Shown here: positions 1 to 9,681 of the stretch, in pieces
Layout: each line of letters starts with the position of its first letter
How positions within the stretch are numbered: the stretch's first letter is position 1
Source of the DNA: Anoxybacillus tepidamans PS2
GTDB taxonomy: Bacteria; Bacillota; Bacilli; Bacillales; Anoxybacillaceae
DNA: 64,000 bases
Direction of reading: 5' to 3'
Assembly: GCF_000620165.1 (NCBI RefSeq)
Contig: NZ_JHVN01000003.1
Location: 177,764-241,763 of the forward strand
The notes under the pieces: model-generated
What the model saw: the letters and a program-made list of their open reading frames with translations, nothing else
Told to the model about the DNA's origin: nothing
Databases searched by the model: none
Made by a program: the position numbers and the translations under genes

Positions 1-128
1 GGGCAACATTCATTTGCCCGCAAAGCGTTCATTGTTCGAAAGGGGACATGCTTGCCGACTTCGGCAGAAAAGCTAGTGTTTAGCCGTACCATTTTGTGTT
101 TTTAAGTAAAATAATGGATCATCAACAC
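1..128. repeat. Right-end fragment of a dispersed terminal-repeat element, cut by the window edge
   Basis: Bases 108-128 carry a terminal motif that, read on the minus strand, matches the right end of the element at 24498-24723 (TGTTGAT, then CCATTATTTT). A shared segment AGGGGA..CA..GCTTGCCG also occurs further inside both copies. No reading frame of note lies here. The left end would be outside the window. The identity of the parent element is not known; a decayed insertion sequence or a MITE fits. Confidence 0.4.
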
Positions 129-234
129 TTGTGTTCTATTCCCATTATTTCAGCTTTGCTAAAAATTAATCACGCATATAAAAACAAAAATAAGAAAAAC
201 TAGAAACAAACCTTGCGGGAAAGGAGGCCATTCC

Positions 235-369
235 ATGGGAAAAGATCGGCAAGAGAAAAAATTAAAAGAGTCGCGCCGCGTTGAATCGGATCGCGATCAA
301 GCGCTCGGAAACAAAGGAGCAACACGGTTGGAGACGCCGGATGACGCTAGAGAACGCAATCAACATTAA
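235..369 (+). CDS. ypzI: YpzI family small protein (44 aa)
   Basis: A 44-residue, highly charged protein starting MGKDRQEKKLKESRR and ending DDARERNQH. It is recognised as YpzI, a small protein of unknown function conserved in Bacillaceae and, in B. subtilis, located near the fni-ypfD region as here. A strong ribosome site AAGGAGG at 221-227 is 7 bases from the ATG. There is no membrane segment or cysteine, and the charge pattern suggests a soluble, perhaps disordered protein. A clear terminator follows at 382-418. Function is unknown. Confidence 0.8.
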   Translation: MGKDRQEKKLKESRRVESDRDQALGNKGATRLETPDDARERNQH

Positions 370-381
370 TAGCCCTAGAGA

Positions 382-418
382 AGCGGTCAAACAACATAGA
401 AGTTTGACCGCTTTTTTA
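382..418 (+). terminator. Rho-independent terminator after ypzI
   Basis: An 11-bp perfect stem (AGCGGTCAAAC / GTTTGACCGCT) with a 9-nt loop is followed by six T. Confidence 0.9.
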
Positions 419-626
419 TCATGCCCTGATTTCTTCAGTTGAGACGAGAAACTATTAAATATGGGGACGCTTCTGCAACAAAACAATCATTCTGCATGCT
501 CCCCGGTAAAACCAATATAATCAGACTTTTCTATCTCTCTCCTTTCTTTGTTTCGAAAGATTATTTTATAAACACAATGGAAAAACTAGCAATAGACATA
601 TTGAGCGCCAGAAAGAAGGGAAACAA

Positions 627-2222
627 ATGCGTTTTTTTAAGAAAAGCAGAAATGGGGTAACGGGAAACCATCAAAATGGAACAACACGAAACAACGAGCA
701 GGAACTCTATATAGCGCAACAAAACGCACAGCCATATGTTCTTTCTTTCAATTTGGAGGAAAATATAGAGACGCTACAATCCGTCTATGAAAATTGCGTA
801 GACGTCGTATTTCGTTCATTTCAGGTCGCTGGCACCACAAACGCCGTCCTCGTCTATATCGACGGACTAGTAAATGTTGAAGAACTTGATTTAGTCGTTC
901 TTCCGTCTCTAATGAGACCGTTATCATCTATTACGGATTTTGATATCCATCAACTGCTCAGCCAAACGCTGACTGTTTCGAAAGTAAGCAAAACTCAATT
1001 AATGTCAGAGTGCATCGAATCGATTTCTTCGGGTAAAGCTGTTTTGCTTATAAACCGTTATAATCACGCATTCTCCCTCGGTGTCGGAAAATGGGAGAAA
1101 CGGTCGATCGATGAGCCGGTGGGAGAAGCCGGCATCAAAGGGCCGCGCGAAGGATTTATCGAATCGCTTGGAACGAACCTTGCGCTTGTGCGCCGAAAAG
1201 TTAAAAGTCCCAACCTCAAAACAAAAGCTATCAAAATAGGGACATATACGCAAACGGAAGTTGTTGTCTGTTACATTGAAGGACTGGCTCATCCAGCGCT
1301 GATTCAAGAAGTTGAAGAGCGGTTACACCGCATTAAAATTGACGGCATTTTAGACGTCGGCTACATCGAAGAACTCATCGAAGATAATCCGTATTCTCCG
1401 TTTCCGCAAATGTTGAATACGGAGCGGCCGGATGTTGTAGCCGCTAGCCTTCTCGAAGGACGTTTCGCCATTTTGCAGGATGGAACACCGTTCGCCTTGG
1501 TTGCACCTATTTCGTTTTATTCGCTATTGCAATCGCATGAGGATTACTACGAACGTTCGTTAATTAGCACAGTGATTCGCTGGGTGCGTTATCTCTTTCT
1601 GCTAATATCGCTTTTTCTTCCTTCGCTGTACGTGGCTCTCCTCACCTTCCATCAAGAAATGGTGCCGACAACGTTGTTATTGACAATGGCCGCGTCGCGG
1701 GAATTAATCCCGTTTCCCGCGCTTGTGGAAGCGTTAATGATGGAAGTTGTATTTGAGGCGCTGCGCGAAGCGGGAGTCCGCTTGCCAAAGCAAGCCGGTG
1801 CCGCTGTAAGCATCGTCGGGGCGCTCGTCATCGGGCAAGCAGCCGTTCAAGCCGGCATCGTGTCCGCTCCGATGATTATGGTCGTTTCTTTAACCGGGAT
1901 TGCTTCGTTCACCGTCCCGCGCTATGCAACGGGCATTGCCATACGCATGCTTCGCTTTCCGATGATTTTGTTAGCGGGATCGTTAGGGCTGCTTGGGGTC
2001 ATGCTTGGACTTCTTTTAATTCTTATTCATATGGCAACGCTTCGTTCGTTCGGTGTTCCATATTTGTCGCCAATGGCACCGATGCAAGGACAAGATATGA
2101 AAGACGTGCTCGTCCGGGCACCTTTATGGAAGCTCAACACACGACCGCAACTGCCGGGCATTGACAATCTGACAAGGCAAGGTTCAGACCAAAAGCCAAG
2201 TCCGGAAAACAAAGATCAATAA
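627..2222 (+). CDS. GerA-type germinant receptor subunit A
   Basis: A 531-residue protein of the GerA/GerKA/GerBA family. It is the A subunit of a spore inner-membrane receptor that senses germinants together with the B and C subunits. Residues 1-305 form a soluble N-terminal region. About 310-510 contains five to six hydrophobic segments, including the family-like motif ELIPFPALVEALMMEV. The tail is polar. The length is normal for the family (about 480-540). It is first in a tightly packed A-B-C-D operon, with the B gene 12 bases downstream behind its own AAAGGAGG. The ligand cannot be told from sequence. Expression from a forespore (SigG) promoter is expected from the family; I could not place one with confidence in 419-626. 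Confidence 0.92.
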   Translation: MRFFKKSRNGVTGNHQNGTTRNNEQELYIAQQNAQPYVLSFNLEENIETLQSVYENCVDVVFRSFQVAGTTNAVLVYIDGLVNVEELDLVVLPSLMRPLSSITDFDIHQLLSQTLTVSKVSKTQLMSECIESISSGKAVLLINRYNHAFSLGVGKWEKRSIDEPVGEAGIKGPREGFIESLGTNLALVRRKVKSPNLKTKAIKIGTYTQTEVVVCYIEGLAHPALIQEVEERLHRIKIDGILDVGYIEELIEDNPYSPFPQMLNTERPDVVAASLLEGRFAILQDGTPFALVAPISFYSLLQSHEDYYERSLISTVIRWVRYLFLLISLFLPSLYVALLTFHQEMVPTTLLLTMAASRELIPFPALVEALMMEVVFEALREAGVRLPKQAGAAVSIVGALVIGQAAVQAGIVSAPMIMVVSLTGIASFTVPRYATGIAIRMLRFPMILLAGSLGLLGVMLGLLLILIHMATLRSFGVPYLSPMAPMQGQDMKDVLVRAPLWKLNTRPQLPGIDNLTRQGSDQKPSPENKDQ

Positions 2223-2234
2223 AGGAGGGGTGCT

Positions 2235-3338
2235 ATGATTGAAAAAGGAAAAATATCGGCTATGCAAATGGCGCTAATGATGTACCCGGCTATTATTGCG
2301 ACAGCCATTCTTCTTGTCCCAGCCATTACCGCCCACCATGCAGGGCAAGATATGTGGCTGTCGCCCATTTGGGCATCTTTTTCCGGTTTTTTGGCGGTGT
2401 ATATCACCCTTCGGCTGCATCACTACTATCCCCAAAAAACGGCGATTGAATATAGCGAACAAATTGCGGGAAAATTTTTTGGAAAGATTATAGGTTTTGT
2501 CTTTTTATTTTTTTATCTACATGCCGATGGGATTGTTGTCCGCGAATATGGGGAATTTATCGTCGGGAACTTTCTCATGCGCACGCCGCCGATTTTTGTG
2601 ATGGGGACCATGGTTTTCATATGCGCCCTAGCTGTGCGCGGCGGCGTCGAGGTAATCGGAAGGCTTGCGGAAATGATCGTTCCAGTCGTAACTCTCGTCA
2701 TCCTTATTTTTGTTATTCTTTTAATTCCTGATATGGACGCTACCAATATGCTGCCGATCATGGAAAAAGGAATCATCCCTTCCATTAAAGGGGCGGTTAC
2801 GCCGCAAAGCTGGTTTAGCGAATTTTTTCTAATGGCCTTTTTTCTTCCTTACTTAGCTAATGGAGAAAACGGTAAAAAATGGGGTATTATCTCAGTGCTG
2901 GCGGTTTTTCTCACATTATTTATCATCAATATAACCGTCCTTTTTGTATTAGGCGGGATTACCGCCAACTTTGTCTATCCGGTCATGAGCGCCGTTCGCT
3001 ACATTAGCATCGCCGACTTCCTTGAACACTTAGAGGCGTTTGTAATGGCCGTTTGGGTAGGAGGAACCTTTTTAAAAATTACTGTCTTTTATTACGTAGT
3101 GGCGCTTGGAACGGCGCAATGGCTGAATTTGCCCGATTATCGCATGCTCGTGTTTCCTCTCGGTTTTTTATTGCTTGTATTTTCAGAATGGATTGCACCG
3201 AGCTTAATGGAATTGTCTCATCTATTAGCGACAACCGTTCCCTTTTATTTAAGCTCGATTCAAATCGTTCTTCCTCTCATTCTCTTGTTAATTGCTAAAT
3301 TTAGAAATAGAAACCGAATGAAGGATGGGCAAAAATGA
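2235..3338 (+). CDS. GerA-type germinant receptor subunit B (spore permease family)
   Basis: A 367-residue integral membrane protein with about ten hydrophobic segments, of the GerAB/GerKB spore permease family (related to the APC amino-acid transporter superfamily). The B subunit is known from other receptors to form the germinant-binding pocket and probably an ion path. The start MIEKGKISAMQMALMMYPAI is typical of GerAB proteins. AAAGGAGG lies 7 bases before the ATG. The last four bases overlap the start of the C gene (ATGA), which indicates translational coupling. Intact and normal length. Confidence 0.93.
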   Translation: MIEKGKISAMQMALMMYPAIIATAILLVPAITAHHAGQDMWLSPIWASFSGFLAVYITLRLHHYYPQKTAIEYSEQIAGKFFGKIIGFVFLFFYLHADGIVVREYGEFIVGNFLMRTPPIFVMGTMVFICALAVRGGVEVIGRLAEMIVPVVTLVILIFVILLIPDMDATNMLPIMEKGIIPSIKGAVTPQSWFSEFFLMAFFLPYLANGENGKKWGIISVLAVFLTLFIINITVLFVLGGITANFVYPVMSAVRYISIADFLEHLEAFVMAVWVGGTFLKITVFYYVVALGTAQWLNLPDYRMLVFPLGFLLLVFSEWIAPSLMELSHLLATTVPFYLSSIQIVLPLILLLIAKFRNRNRMKDGQK

Positions 3339-4531
3339 GCGGATTAACCAAATTCAAAAAAATGATCATTTGTTTTCTTATTTGTTCAAACTGCCTTTTG
3401 CTAAGCGGCTGTTGGGACCGGGTAGAACTAAATGATTTAGCTCTCGTCACAGGACTTGGTATTGACAAAAAAGGGAAAAACACGATGCTTACTGTCCAAC
3501 TCGTTGTTCCGAAACAGCTTGGCGGAGGCATGGCAATGGGCGGAAGCAACACGAAAGGTGGAGGCGCAACGATTATTCGAACGGGAACCGGCGCGGTAAT
3601 GGCAGACGCCATTAGAGATTTACAAGAAAAAATTCCACGCCGTCTTTTTTGGGGGCACGTGAAAGCGGTCGTGTTCAGCGAAAAAGTGGCAAAAGAGGGA
3701 ATTCGCCCATATATCGACTTCTTAAGCCGCAACCCGCAAATGCGCCTTCGCTCGAATATGTTCATATGCAAGGGGTCAGCTAAAAACGTGCTCGAATTGA
3801 GCCCGCCGATTGAACAAAGTTCCGCCGAAGTAATGCGGGAATTATCGGAATTGCAGTTTTTATTTCGTGTAACGGTGAAAGATGCGCTGCAAATGTTAGC
3901 GGGCAGCACTCAAACGGCCGCTATTCCGCTAGTGCAAATTTTACCCGCACAAAAGGGAATGAGTGATTTACAAACAATCGCTTTTATTCAACGCACAGCT
4001 ATTTTTAAAAAAGACCGCATGATCGGGTCGGTCAATGATAAAATGTCGCGCGGTCTTCTTTGGATACGAAACGAAGTGGAACAAGCAAACATTACTGTTT
4101 CGCTCAAAGGAGCAAAAGGAACAATTACTGCCGCAATCATTAAAATGCATACGAAACTTATTCCAGAATATAAAAACGGAAAATGGAAAATGATTGTAAA
4201 AATCACATCAGAAGATGATGTAATATCAAACGCAACCAATTTAAGTTTATATAATAAAAAACATATCCATCTAGCCCAAAAGGCGCTAGCAGATGAAACA
4301 GCTAATCGAATTTACGCCGCATTGCATAAAGTGCAAAAGATGAAGGCTGATGTTGTCGGGTTCGGAGAAGCGTTTCACCGAAAATATCCGCGACAATGGA
4401 ATCAAGTAAAAGACAGATGGGAAGATATTTTCCCGAATGTAGAAGTAACGATTAAAGCGAAGGTGAATTTCCGCAGACCAGGAATGAATACTATTCCACA
4501 AGGAATTCCTCCGGAAGAGGTGAAAAAATGA
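3335..4531 (+). CDS. GerA-type germinant receptor lipoprotein subunit C
   Basis: A 398-residue Ger(x)C lipoprotein, the peripheral subunit of the germinant receptor on the outer face of the spore inner membrane. A signal peptide ends in the lipobox LLLSGC with the acylated cysteine at residue 26, followed by the family signature WDRVELNDLALVTGLGID. Length is usual for GerAC/GerKC (about 370-410). It overlaps both neighbours by 4 bases (B upstream, D downstream), so the four proteins are probably made in fixed ratio. Confidence 0.93.
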   Translation: MSGLTKFKKMIICFLICSNCLLLSGCWDRVELNDLALVTGLGIDKKGKNTMLTVQLVVPKQLGGGMAMGGSNTKGGGATIIRTGTGAVMADAIRDLQEKIPRRLFWGHVKAVVFSEKVAKEGIRPYIDFLSRNPQMRLRSNMFICKGSAKNVLELSPPIEQSSAEVMRELSELQFLFRVTVKDALQMLAGSTQTAAIPLVQILPAQKGMSDLQTIAFIQRTAIFKKDRMIGSVNDKMSRGLLWIRNEVEQANITVSLKGAKGTITAAIIKMHTKLIPEYKNGKWKMIVKITSEDDVISNATNLSLYNKKHIHLAQKALADETANRIYAALHKVQKMKADVVGFGEAFHRKYPRQWNQVKDRWEDIFPNVEVTIKAKVNFRRPGMNTIPQGIPPEEVKK

Positions 4532-4758
4532 CAAAATTAAATGTCATCTTAGGCATCATCGTGCTCCTTACACTTATTGTTTTATTCGAACGACCGCAGT
4601 GGAAGCGCGCACAAAAAAAAGAAAAAGCTGCATTCGTTATATTGTTAGGCATGGGAACAGCACTTGCCATTTTACTTTTGTACAAACCCGATCTTCCCGG
4701 ACCAACGCAAATGGTTGACTACATTTACAGGCCACTCGGGCGGTTATTAGAAGAATAG
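4528..4758 (+). CDS. Small two-helix protein, probable germinant receptor D subunit
   Basis: A 76-residue protein with two hydrophobic segments (about 5-20 and 35-53) separated by a basic stretch (RPQWKRAQKKEK), ending in a polar tail. It overlaps gerXC by ATGA, so it is translationally coupled to the receptor. Small two-helix D subunits in or next to ger operons are known to modulate germination in some Bacillus species. Position, topology and size all fit that class. No other family was recognised. It is followed by a terminator at 4836. Confidence 0.75.
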   Translation: MTKLNVILGIIVLLTLIVLFERPQWKRAQKKEKAAFVILLGMGTALAILLLYKPDLPGPTQMVDYIYRPLGRLLEE

Positions 4759-4835
4759 CGGGTTAGATGTTGCTAACAAAAGACCTCTTTTGCCAAGAAA
4801 ACACGAATTTGTACAAACAAGCAGCTTGATGTTCC

Positions 4836-4866
4836 GACCAATTCCTATAAGGATTGGTCATTTTTC
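4836..4866 (+). terminator. Terminator of the germinant receptor operon
   Basis: A stem GACCAAT..CCT / AGGATTGGTC with one bulge is followed by TTTTT, 78 bases after the D gene stop. Confidence 0.75.
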
Positions 4867-4947
4867 ATTGCGACAAGTCTATCTAGCTGCTAAAGCTTTC
4901 ATTTCATTAGCAAGCGCCCGATGTAAAAATGGTATAGTTTTACATAC

Positions 4948-4980
4948 CAAAAGGCATCGCTCTTTGAACGATGCCTTTTT
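4948..4980 (-). terminator. Terminator of fni, usable from both strands
   Basis: A perfect 9-bp stem AAGGCATCG / CGATGCCTT with T runs on both strands lies 17 bases past the fni stop codon. Confidence 0.8.
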
Positions 4981-4996
4981 GCTGAATTTGTTCCTT

Positions 4997-6052
<1,056 letters not shown>

Positions 6053-6058
6053 TCACCA

Positions 6059-7216
6059 TTATTTTAATTTCTTCAACTGCTCACCAATGACTTCGCCAAG
6101 CTGGAATCCCGTCGACTCGGCATGCTTTGTATATTGGCTGTAATCTTCTTCCGGGGCTGTTTCCTCCATTAGTTCGCGCATGCTTAACGAGATGCGGTGT
6201 TCCGCTTCGTTAACATCCAATACTTTTACTTGAACTTCATCGCCTTCTTTTAACACTTCGTGCGGTGTGCCGATATGCTTATTAGAAATTTGTGAGATGT
6301 GAACAAGCCCTTCAACACCAGGAAAAATTTCAACAAACGCGCCAAATGGCACAAGCCTTTTCACTTTTCCTGTCACAACATCGCCAGGGGCGATCTTTTG
6401 CGCAATGCCTTCCCATGGTCCTGGCATCGCTTCTTTAATGGACAACGAAATGCGCCCGCTTTCTTTGTTCACCGATAACACTTTCACTTTCACAGTTTCT
6501 CCTTCTTGAACAACCTCGGATGGATGGGCGACACGAGCGTGAGAAAGCTGTGAAATATGTACGAGTCCGTCAAAGCCGCCGACATCGACAAATACCCCAA
6601 AGTCAGTGATACGGCGCACCGTTCCTTCCACGATTTCCCCTTCTTGAAGCTTTTCGAACGCTTGCTTCCGGAGCTCCTCTTGCTCTTGTTCAGCAACCGC
6701 ACGGTGAGATAAAATCACCCGATTTTTCTCGCGATCTAATTCAACAACTTTGACTTTAAGCGTCCGACCTTTATAGTCGGAGAAGTCTTCAACGAAATGC
6801 GTTTCCACAAACGATGCCGGAATGAACCCACGCACACCGACATCAGCCACAAGCCCGCCTTTAACGATGTCTTTCACAACGACATCAAACGATTCTCCGC
6901 TAGAAAACTTTCTCTCCAACTCTTCCCATGCGCGATCCGCATCGACCGCTCTTTTCGATAAAATCAATAGCCCTTCTTCTTCGCTTTCGCCTTCCTCGAC
7001 CTTTTTTACTTTTGCCGTTACTTCGTCACCGACAGCAACAGCGTCGCTCGTTTTTTCAATATGAAGGCTTGAAAGTTCGCTGATTGGGATGATGCCGCTT
7101 TGCTTGCTACCTTCGATGTCGACAAGCACTTGCTTTTCCTCGACCTTTACGACTTTGCCGCGCACGACATCACCTACCTTATATACGTTTACTTCCACAT
7201 TCATATCTTCTACCAT
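6059..7216 (-). CDS. ypfD: S1 RNA-binding domain protein YpfD (ribosomal protein S1 homologue)
   Basis: A 385-residue protein with four S1-type RNA-binding domains at about 15-85, 102-170, 187-257 and 272-342, each with the pattern of a beta-barrel ending in LSxR or ISLSM. It corresponds to B. subtilis YpfD (382 aa), a homologue of ribosomal protein S1 that is shorter than the six-domain enterobacterial S1. GGAGG lies before the ATG. A second ATG four codons in is possible. It is probably an RNA-binding translation factor; in Firmicutes it is not an essential ribosomal protein. Confidence 0.93.
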   Translation of the reverse strand: MVEDMNVEVNVYKVGDVVRGKVVKVEEKQVLVDIEGSKQSGIIPISELSSLHIEKTSDAVAVGDEVTAKVKKVEEGESEEEGLLILSKRAVDADRAWEELERKFSSGESFDVVVKDIVKGGLVADVGVRGFIPASFVETHFVEDFSDYKGRTLKVKVVELDREKNRVILSHRAVAEQEQEELRKQAFEKLQEGEIVEGTVRRITDFGVFVDVGGFDGLVHISQLSHARVAHPSEVVQEGETVKVKVLSVNKESGRISLSIKEAMPGPWEGIAQKIAPGDVVTGKVKRLVPFGAFVEIFPGVEGLVHISQISNKHIGTPHEVLKEGDEVQVKVLDVNEAEHRISLSMRELMEETAPEEDYSQYTKHAESTGFQLGEVIGEQLKKLK

Positions 7217-7351
7217 GAAAAACCCTCCTTCGTCGACTGCCCATGGCTAACTAATAAAGCTGACCAACGGAAAAAACGTATCGATTTTTCCACGCGGCCC
7301 ACTTTTCTATTTATTATACCATATTTTTTCAAAAAGCATGTATCGGAATGC

Positions 7352-7942
7352 TTATTGATGTTCATCCAAGAGCGCTTGAATATGCCGCATGATATATTCC
7401 GTCGCTTCTTCTGGCGACGCTTTTTGCTTGCGCAGTTCATCCATCGCGATCGGTTCTCCGTATACAACTTTCAGTTTTTTTAACGGACGATATGGTCCAA
7501 TAATCGCGCAAGGCACCACCTGCGCATCGGTTCTAAGCGCAAAAAAGCCGACCCCAGACAACCCTTTTTGCAATTTTCCGTCTTTGCTTCGCGTCCCTTC
7601 CGGAAAAATGCCGAACACGCGCCCTTGCTTCAGTATATCGAGCCCTGTTCGCAACGCCTGGCGGTCGCTCATGCCGCGCTTTACCGGAAACGCATTGAGC
7701 GGCGGAAGCAGCGTTTTTAAAATCGGCACGCGAAACAACTCTTCTTTTGCCATAAAATGAATCGGACGAGGAGCAGTAATGCCGACAACTGGAGGGTCAA
7801 AGTTGCTAATATGGTTCGCGCAAAGGAGAACGCCCCCTTCTTTTGGAAACCGTTCTGCACCGATCACTTCAATTCGATAAAGCGGCTTTAAAACGCACGA
7901 TACAACTCCCTTCGCAAACGAATAAAAATTCAAGGCGATCAA
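7352..7942 (-). CDS. plsC: 1-acyl-sn-glycerol-3-phosphate acyltransferase
   Basis: A 196-residue PlsC-family enzyme that acylates lysophosphatidic acid to phosphatidic acid at the membrane. The catalytic HX4D box is H44-D49 (NHISNFD) and the glycerol-phosphate-binding box is FPEGTR at 113-118, both intact. One hydrophobic N-terminal segment is present. The start codon overlaps the cmk stop by four bases, so the two are translationally coupled. The pairing cmk-plsC-ypfD is common in Bacillaceae. Confidence 0.93.
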   Translation of the reverse strand: MIALNFYSFAKGVVSCVLKPLYRIEVIGAERFPKEGGVLLCANHISNFDPPVVGITAPRPIHFMAKEELFRVPILKTLLPPLNAFPVKRGMSDRQALRTGLDILKQGRVFGIFPEGTRSKDGKLQKGLSGVGFFALRTDAQVVPCAIIGPYRPLKKLKVVYGEPIAMDELRKQKASPEEATEYIMRHIQALLDEHQ

Positions 7943-8607
7943 ATCCTTTCATTTACTATTTTCATAATCTCGTTCACGACATCTTCAATCGATAAAGAAG
8001 TTGTGTCAATTTCAACGGCATCCTCTGCTTTTTTCAGCGGCGCGACTTCTCTCTCTGAATCAATTTTGTCGCGGCGGGCAATTTCTTCTTTTAGCTTCTC
8101 TAAGTCAGAGGAAAATCCGCGCTCAAGGTTCTCTTGGTGGCGCCGCTTCGCACGTTCTTCGACCGATGCTTTCAAAAAGATTTTTACTTCTGCATGCGGG
8201 AGAACATGCGTGCCAATATCGCGGCCGTCCATGACAACTCCGCCTTGCTCCCCTAATGCTCGCTGACGCGCCACCATTTCTTCCCGCACAAGCGGATGCT
8301 TGGCCACAAACGAAACCGCATTTGTCACTTCTTCGCTGCGAATCACGTTCGTGACATCATTCCCATTAGCAAACACAAGTTGTCCGCGCTCAGAAGGTTT
8401 TAATTCAATATATGTATCGCGCAATAGTTCAAGAAGCGCTTGTTCATCATGCAAATCGATTCCTTTTTGCAGCGCAAGATAAGTAAGGGCTCGATACATT
8501 GCCCCCGTATCAATATAGAGATAAGAAAGCTTCCCCGCTAAAATTTTTGCGACCGTGCTTTTTCCCGCAGCTGCCGGTCCGTCAATCGCAATCGATATTC
8601 GCTTCAT
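7939..8607 (-). CDS. cmk: Cytidylate kinase
   Basis: A 222-residue (d)CMP kinase that phosphorylates CMP and dCMP with ATP in pyrimidine salvage and mRNA turnover. The P-loop GPAAAGKS is at residues 10-17. The DTGAMYRA motif and DGRDIGTHV, typical of bacterial CMP kinases, are present. The size is usual. It is the first gene of a cmk-plsC pair, with a short gap after the ypfB terminator. Confidence 0.96.
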   Translation of the reverse strand: MKRISIAIDGPAAAGKSTVAKILAGKLSYLYIDTGAMYRALTYLALQKGIDLHDEQALLELLRDTYIELKPSERGQLVFANGNDVTNVIRSEEVTNAVSFVAKHPLVREEMVARQRALGEQGGVVMDGRDIGTHVLPHAEVKIFLKASVEERAKRRHQENLERGFSSDLEKLKEEIARRDKIDSEREVAPLKKAEDAVEIDTTSLSIEDVVNEIMKIVNERI

Positions 8608-8640
8608 ATATCCTCCTATATTTCAACGTATTTTTTCAAA

Positions 8641-8663
8641 GAAAAAAGCAGGAAAAATCCTGC
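8641..8663 (-). terminator. Terminator after ypfB
   Basis: On the minus strand a 6-bp stem GCAGGA / TCCTGC with a 4-base loop is followed by TTTTTT. It sits between ypfB and cmk, so cmk probably needs its own start or read-through. Confidence 0.75.
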
Positions 8664-8691
8664 ATGCTCCGATGATATTTTACCATATGAA

Positions 8692-8874
8692 TTATCGATG
8701 GTCGACGGTTGTTTCAATCGTTTTCGTTTTTTCTTGTTTTGTGACGCCCTCATATTCATACACTTTATTGACATACGGGGCAAGCGGAGTATACAACAGC
8801 AAACATTGGGCAAGCAATAAGAAGAGAAATTGAACGATAACGATTTTGAGTAAGATTCGCTCGATCCGTTTCAT
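8692..8874 (-). CDS. ypfB: YpfB family small membrane protein
   Basis: A 60-residue protein starting MKRIERILLKIV, with one long hydrophobic segment (about 7-30) and a charged C-terminus. It matches YpfB (DUF5359) by position between ypfA and cmk and by general make-up. The ATG at 8874 is preferred over a GTG nine bases upstream because AAAAGGCGG then has workable spacing (11 bases rather than 2). Function is unknown. Confidence 0.75.
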   Translation of the reverse strand: MKRIERILLKIVIVQFLFLLLAQCLLLYTPLAPYVNKVYEYEGVTKQEKTKTIETTVDHR

Positions 8875-8937
8875 CGCATACACAACCGCCTTTTCATTTT
8901 TATTTTCTATTCTTCCTCGTTTTTCGCTCGCTTATTC

Positions 8938-9603
8938 CTATATACCCTCCACTTTTTTCCTTATCTCCAGTTGTTTTTCAAAACTGTAACGGATGAGCAA
9001 TACTCGCTCCTGCGGCGTCATATCGAGAAACTGCAGTGACGCTTTGCGTACATAGCTCCCTTCTACTTCAAAGATGCGCACCACTTTCGCTGGCACTTTC
9101 ATATAATGAAATTCGCCTGATTTCATGTGCAACACAAGCCACGCTTCCACAATCATTTCCGGAGCCAGATTCATCTGTTCTTCCGGCAACACAATCGCAG
9201 CGCCGCCCGCACTAATGTCGGTTGTCATCGTCGCAAACGGCGAAAATTCACCGTGCAGCGGATGAATAGCAATGTCGACGCTTGCTTCAACGCGAACATA
9301 TTGGCGGCGTTGAATGCGAACAAGGCGTTTTTCCTCTGGGTATGATAGCACAATCATCGGAATGGGATCACGCGCTTTGCCTTTCACTTCCGTGTCAAAT
9401 AAATAAAGGCTTCCGTCTTTTCCAATAAAACTCGCTTTAAATTGCATTCCGTTCATTAAAAACACGGTTCGCCCGGTGTTTTGGTCGACAGGATAATCGA
9501 TATATATACGGTCCGGAAAAGTCTCCGTCACTTTGCATTTGTACTGATGCACCTCTTTTTCAGCGACTGATTCAAGAATTAGTACGTCCCCAATTTTAAT
9601 CAT
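8938..9603 (-). CDS. motI: c-di-GMP-binding PilZ protein MotI (YpfA), flagellar clutch
   Basis: A 221-residue protein with an N-terminal YcgR-like domain (1-90) and a C-terminal PilZ domain. The c-di-GMP-binding motifs are intact: RQYVR at 100-104 and DISAGG at 129-134. The B. subtilis homologue (YpfA, also DgrA/MotI) stops flagellar rotation by binding the stator MotA when c-di-GMP is high. The neighbourhood (ypeB upstream, ypfB downstream) is the same as in B. subtilis. Confidence 0.92.
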   Translation of the reverse strand: MIKIGDVLILESVAEKEVHQYKCKVTETFPDRIYIDYPVDQNTGRTVFLMNGMQFKASFIGKDGSLYLFDTEVKGKARDPIPMIVLSYPEEKRLVRIQRRQYVRVEASVDIAIHPLHGEFSPFATMTTDISAGGAAIVLPEEQMNLAPEMIVEAWLVLHMKSGEFHYMKVPAKVVRIFEVEGSYVRKASLQFLDMTPQERVLLIRYSFEKQLEIRKKVEGI

Positions 9604-9647
9604 TTGCTCTCCCTCTCACTTATTCATTGCTCTATCTCCTATTTAAA

Positions 9648-9681
9648 CAGAAAGGAAAAGCTATTGACAAGCTTTTCCTTC
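9648..9681 (-). terminator. Terminator between ypeB and motI
   Basis: On the minus strand an 11-bp stem AAGGAAAAGCT / AGCTTTTCCTT is followed by a T-rich tail. It ends the sleB-ypeB sporulation unit. Confidence 0.75.

Noticed and set aside
419..626. SigG promoter for the germinant receptor operon (TGCATG near 492 and CAATATA further on)
   Set aside because: The spacing and both boxes fit the SigG pattern poorly, so it was not listed even though SigG control is likely from the family.
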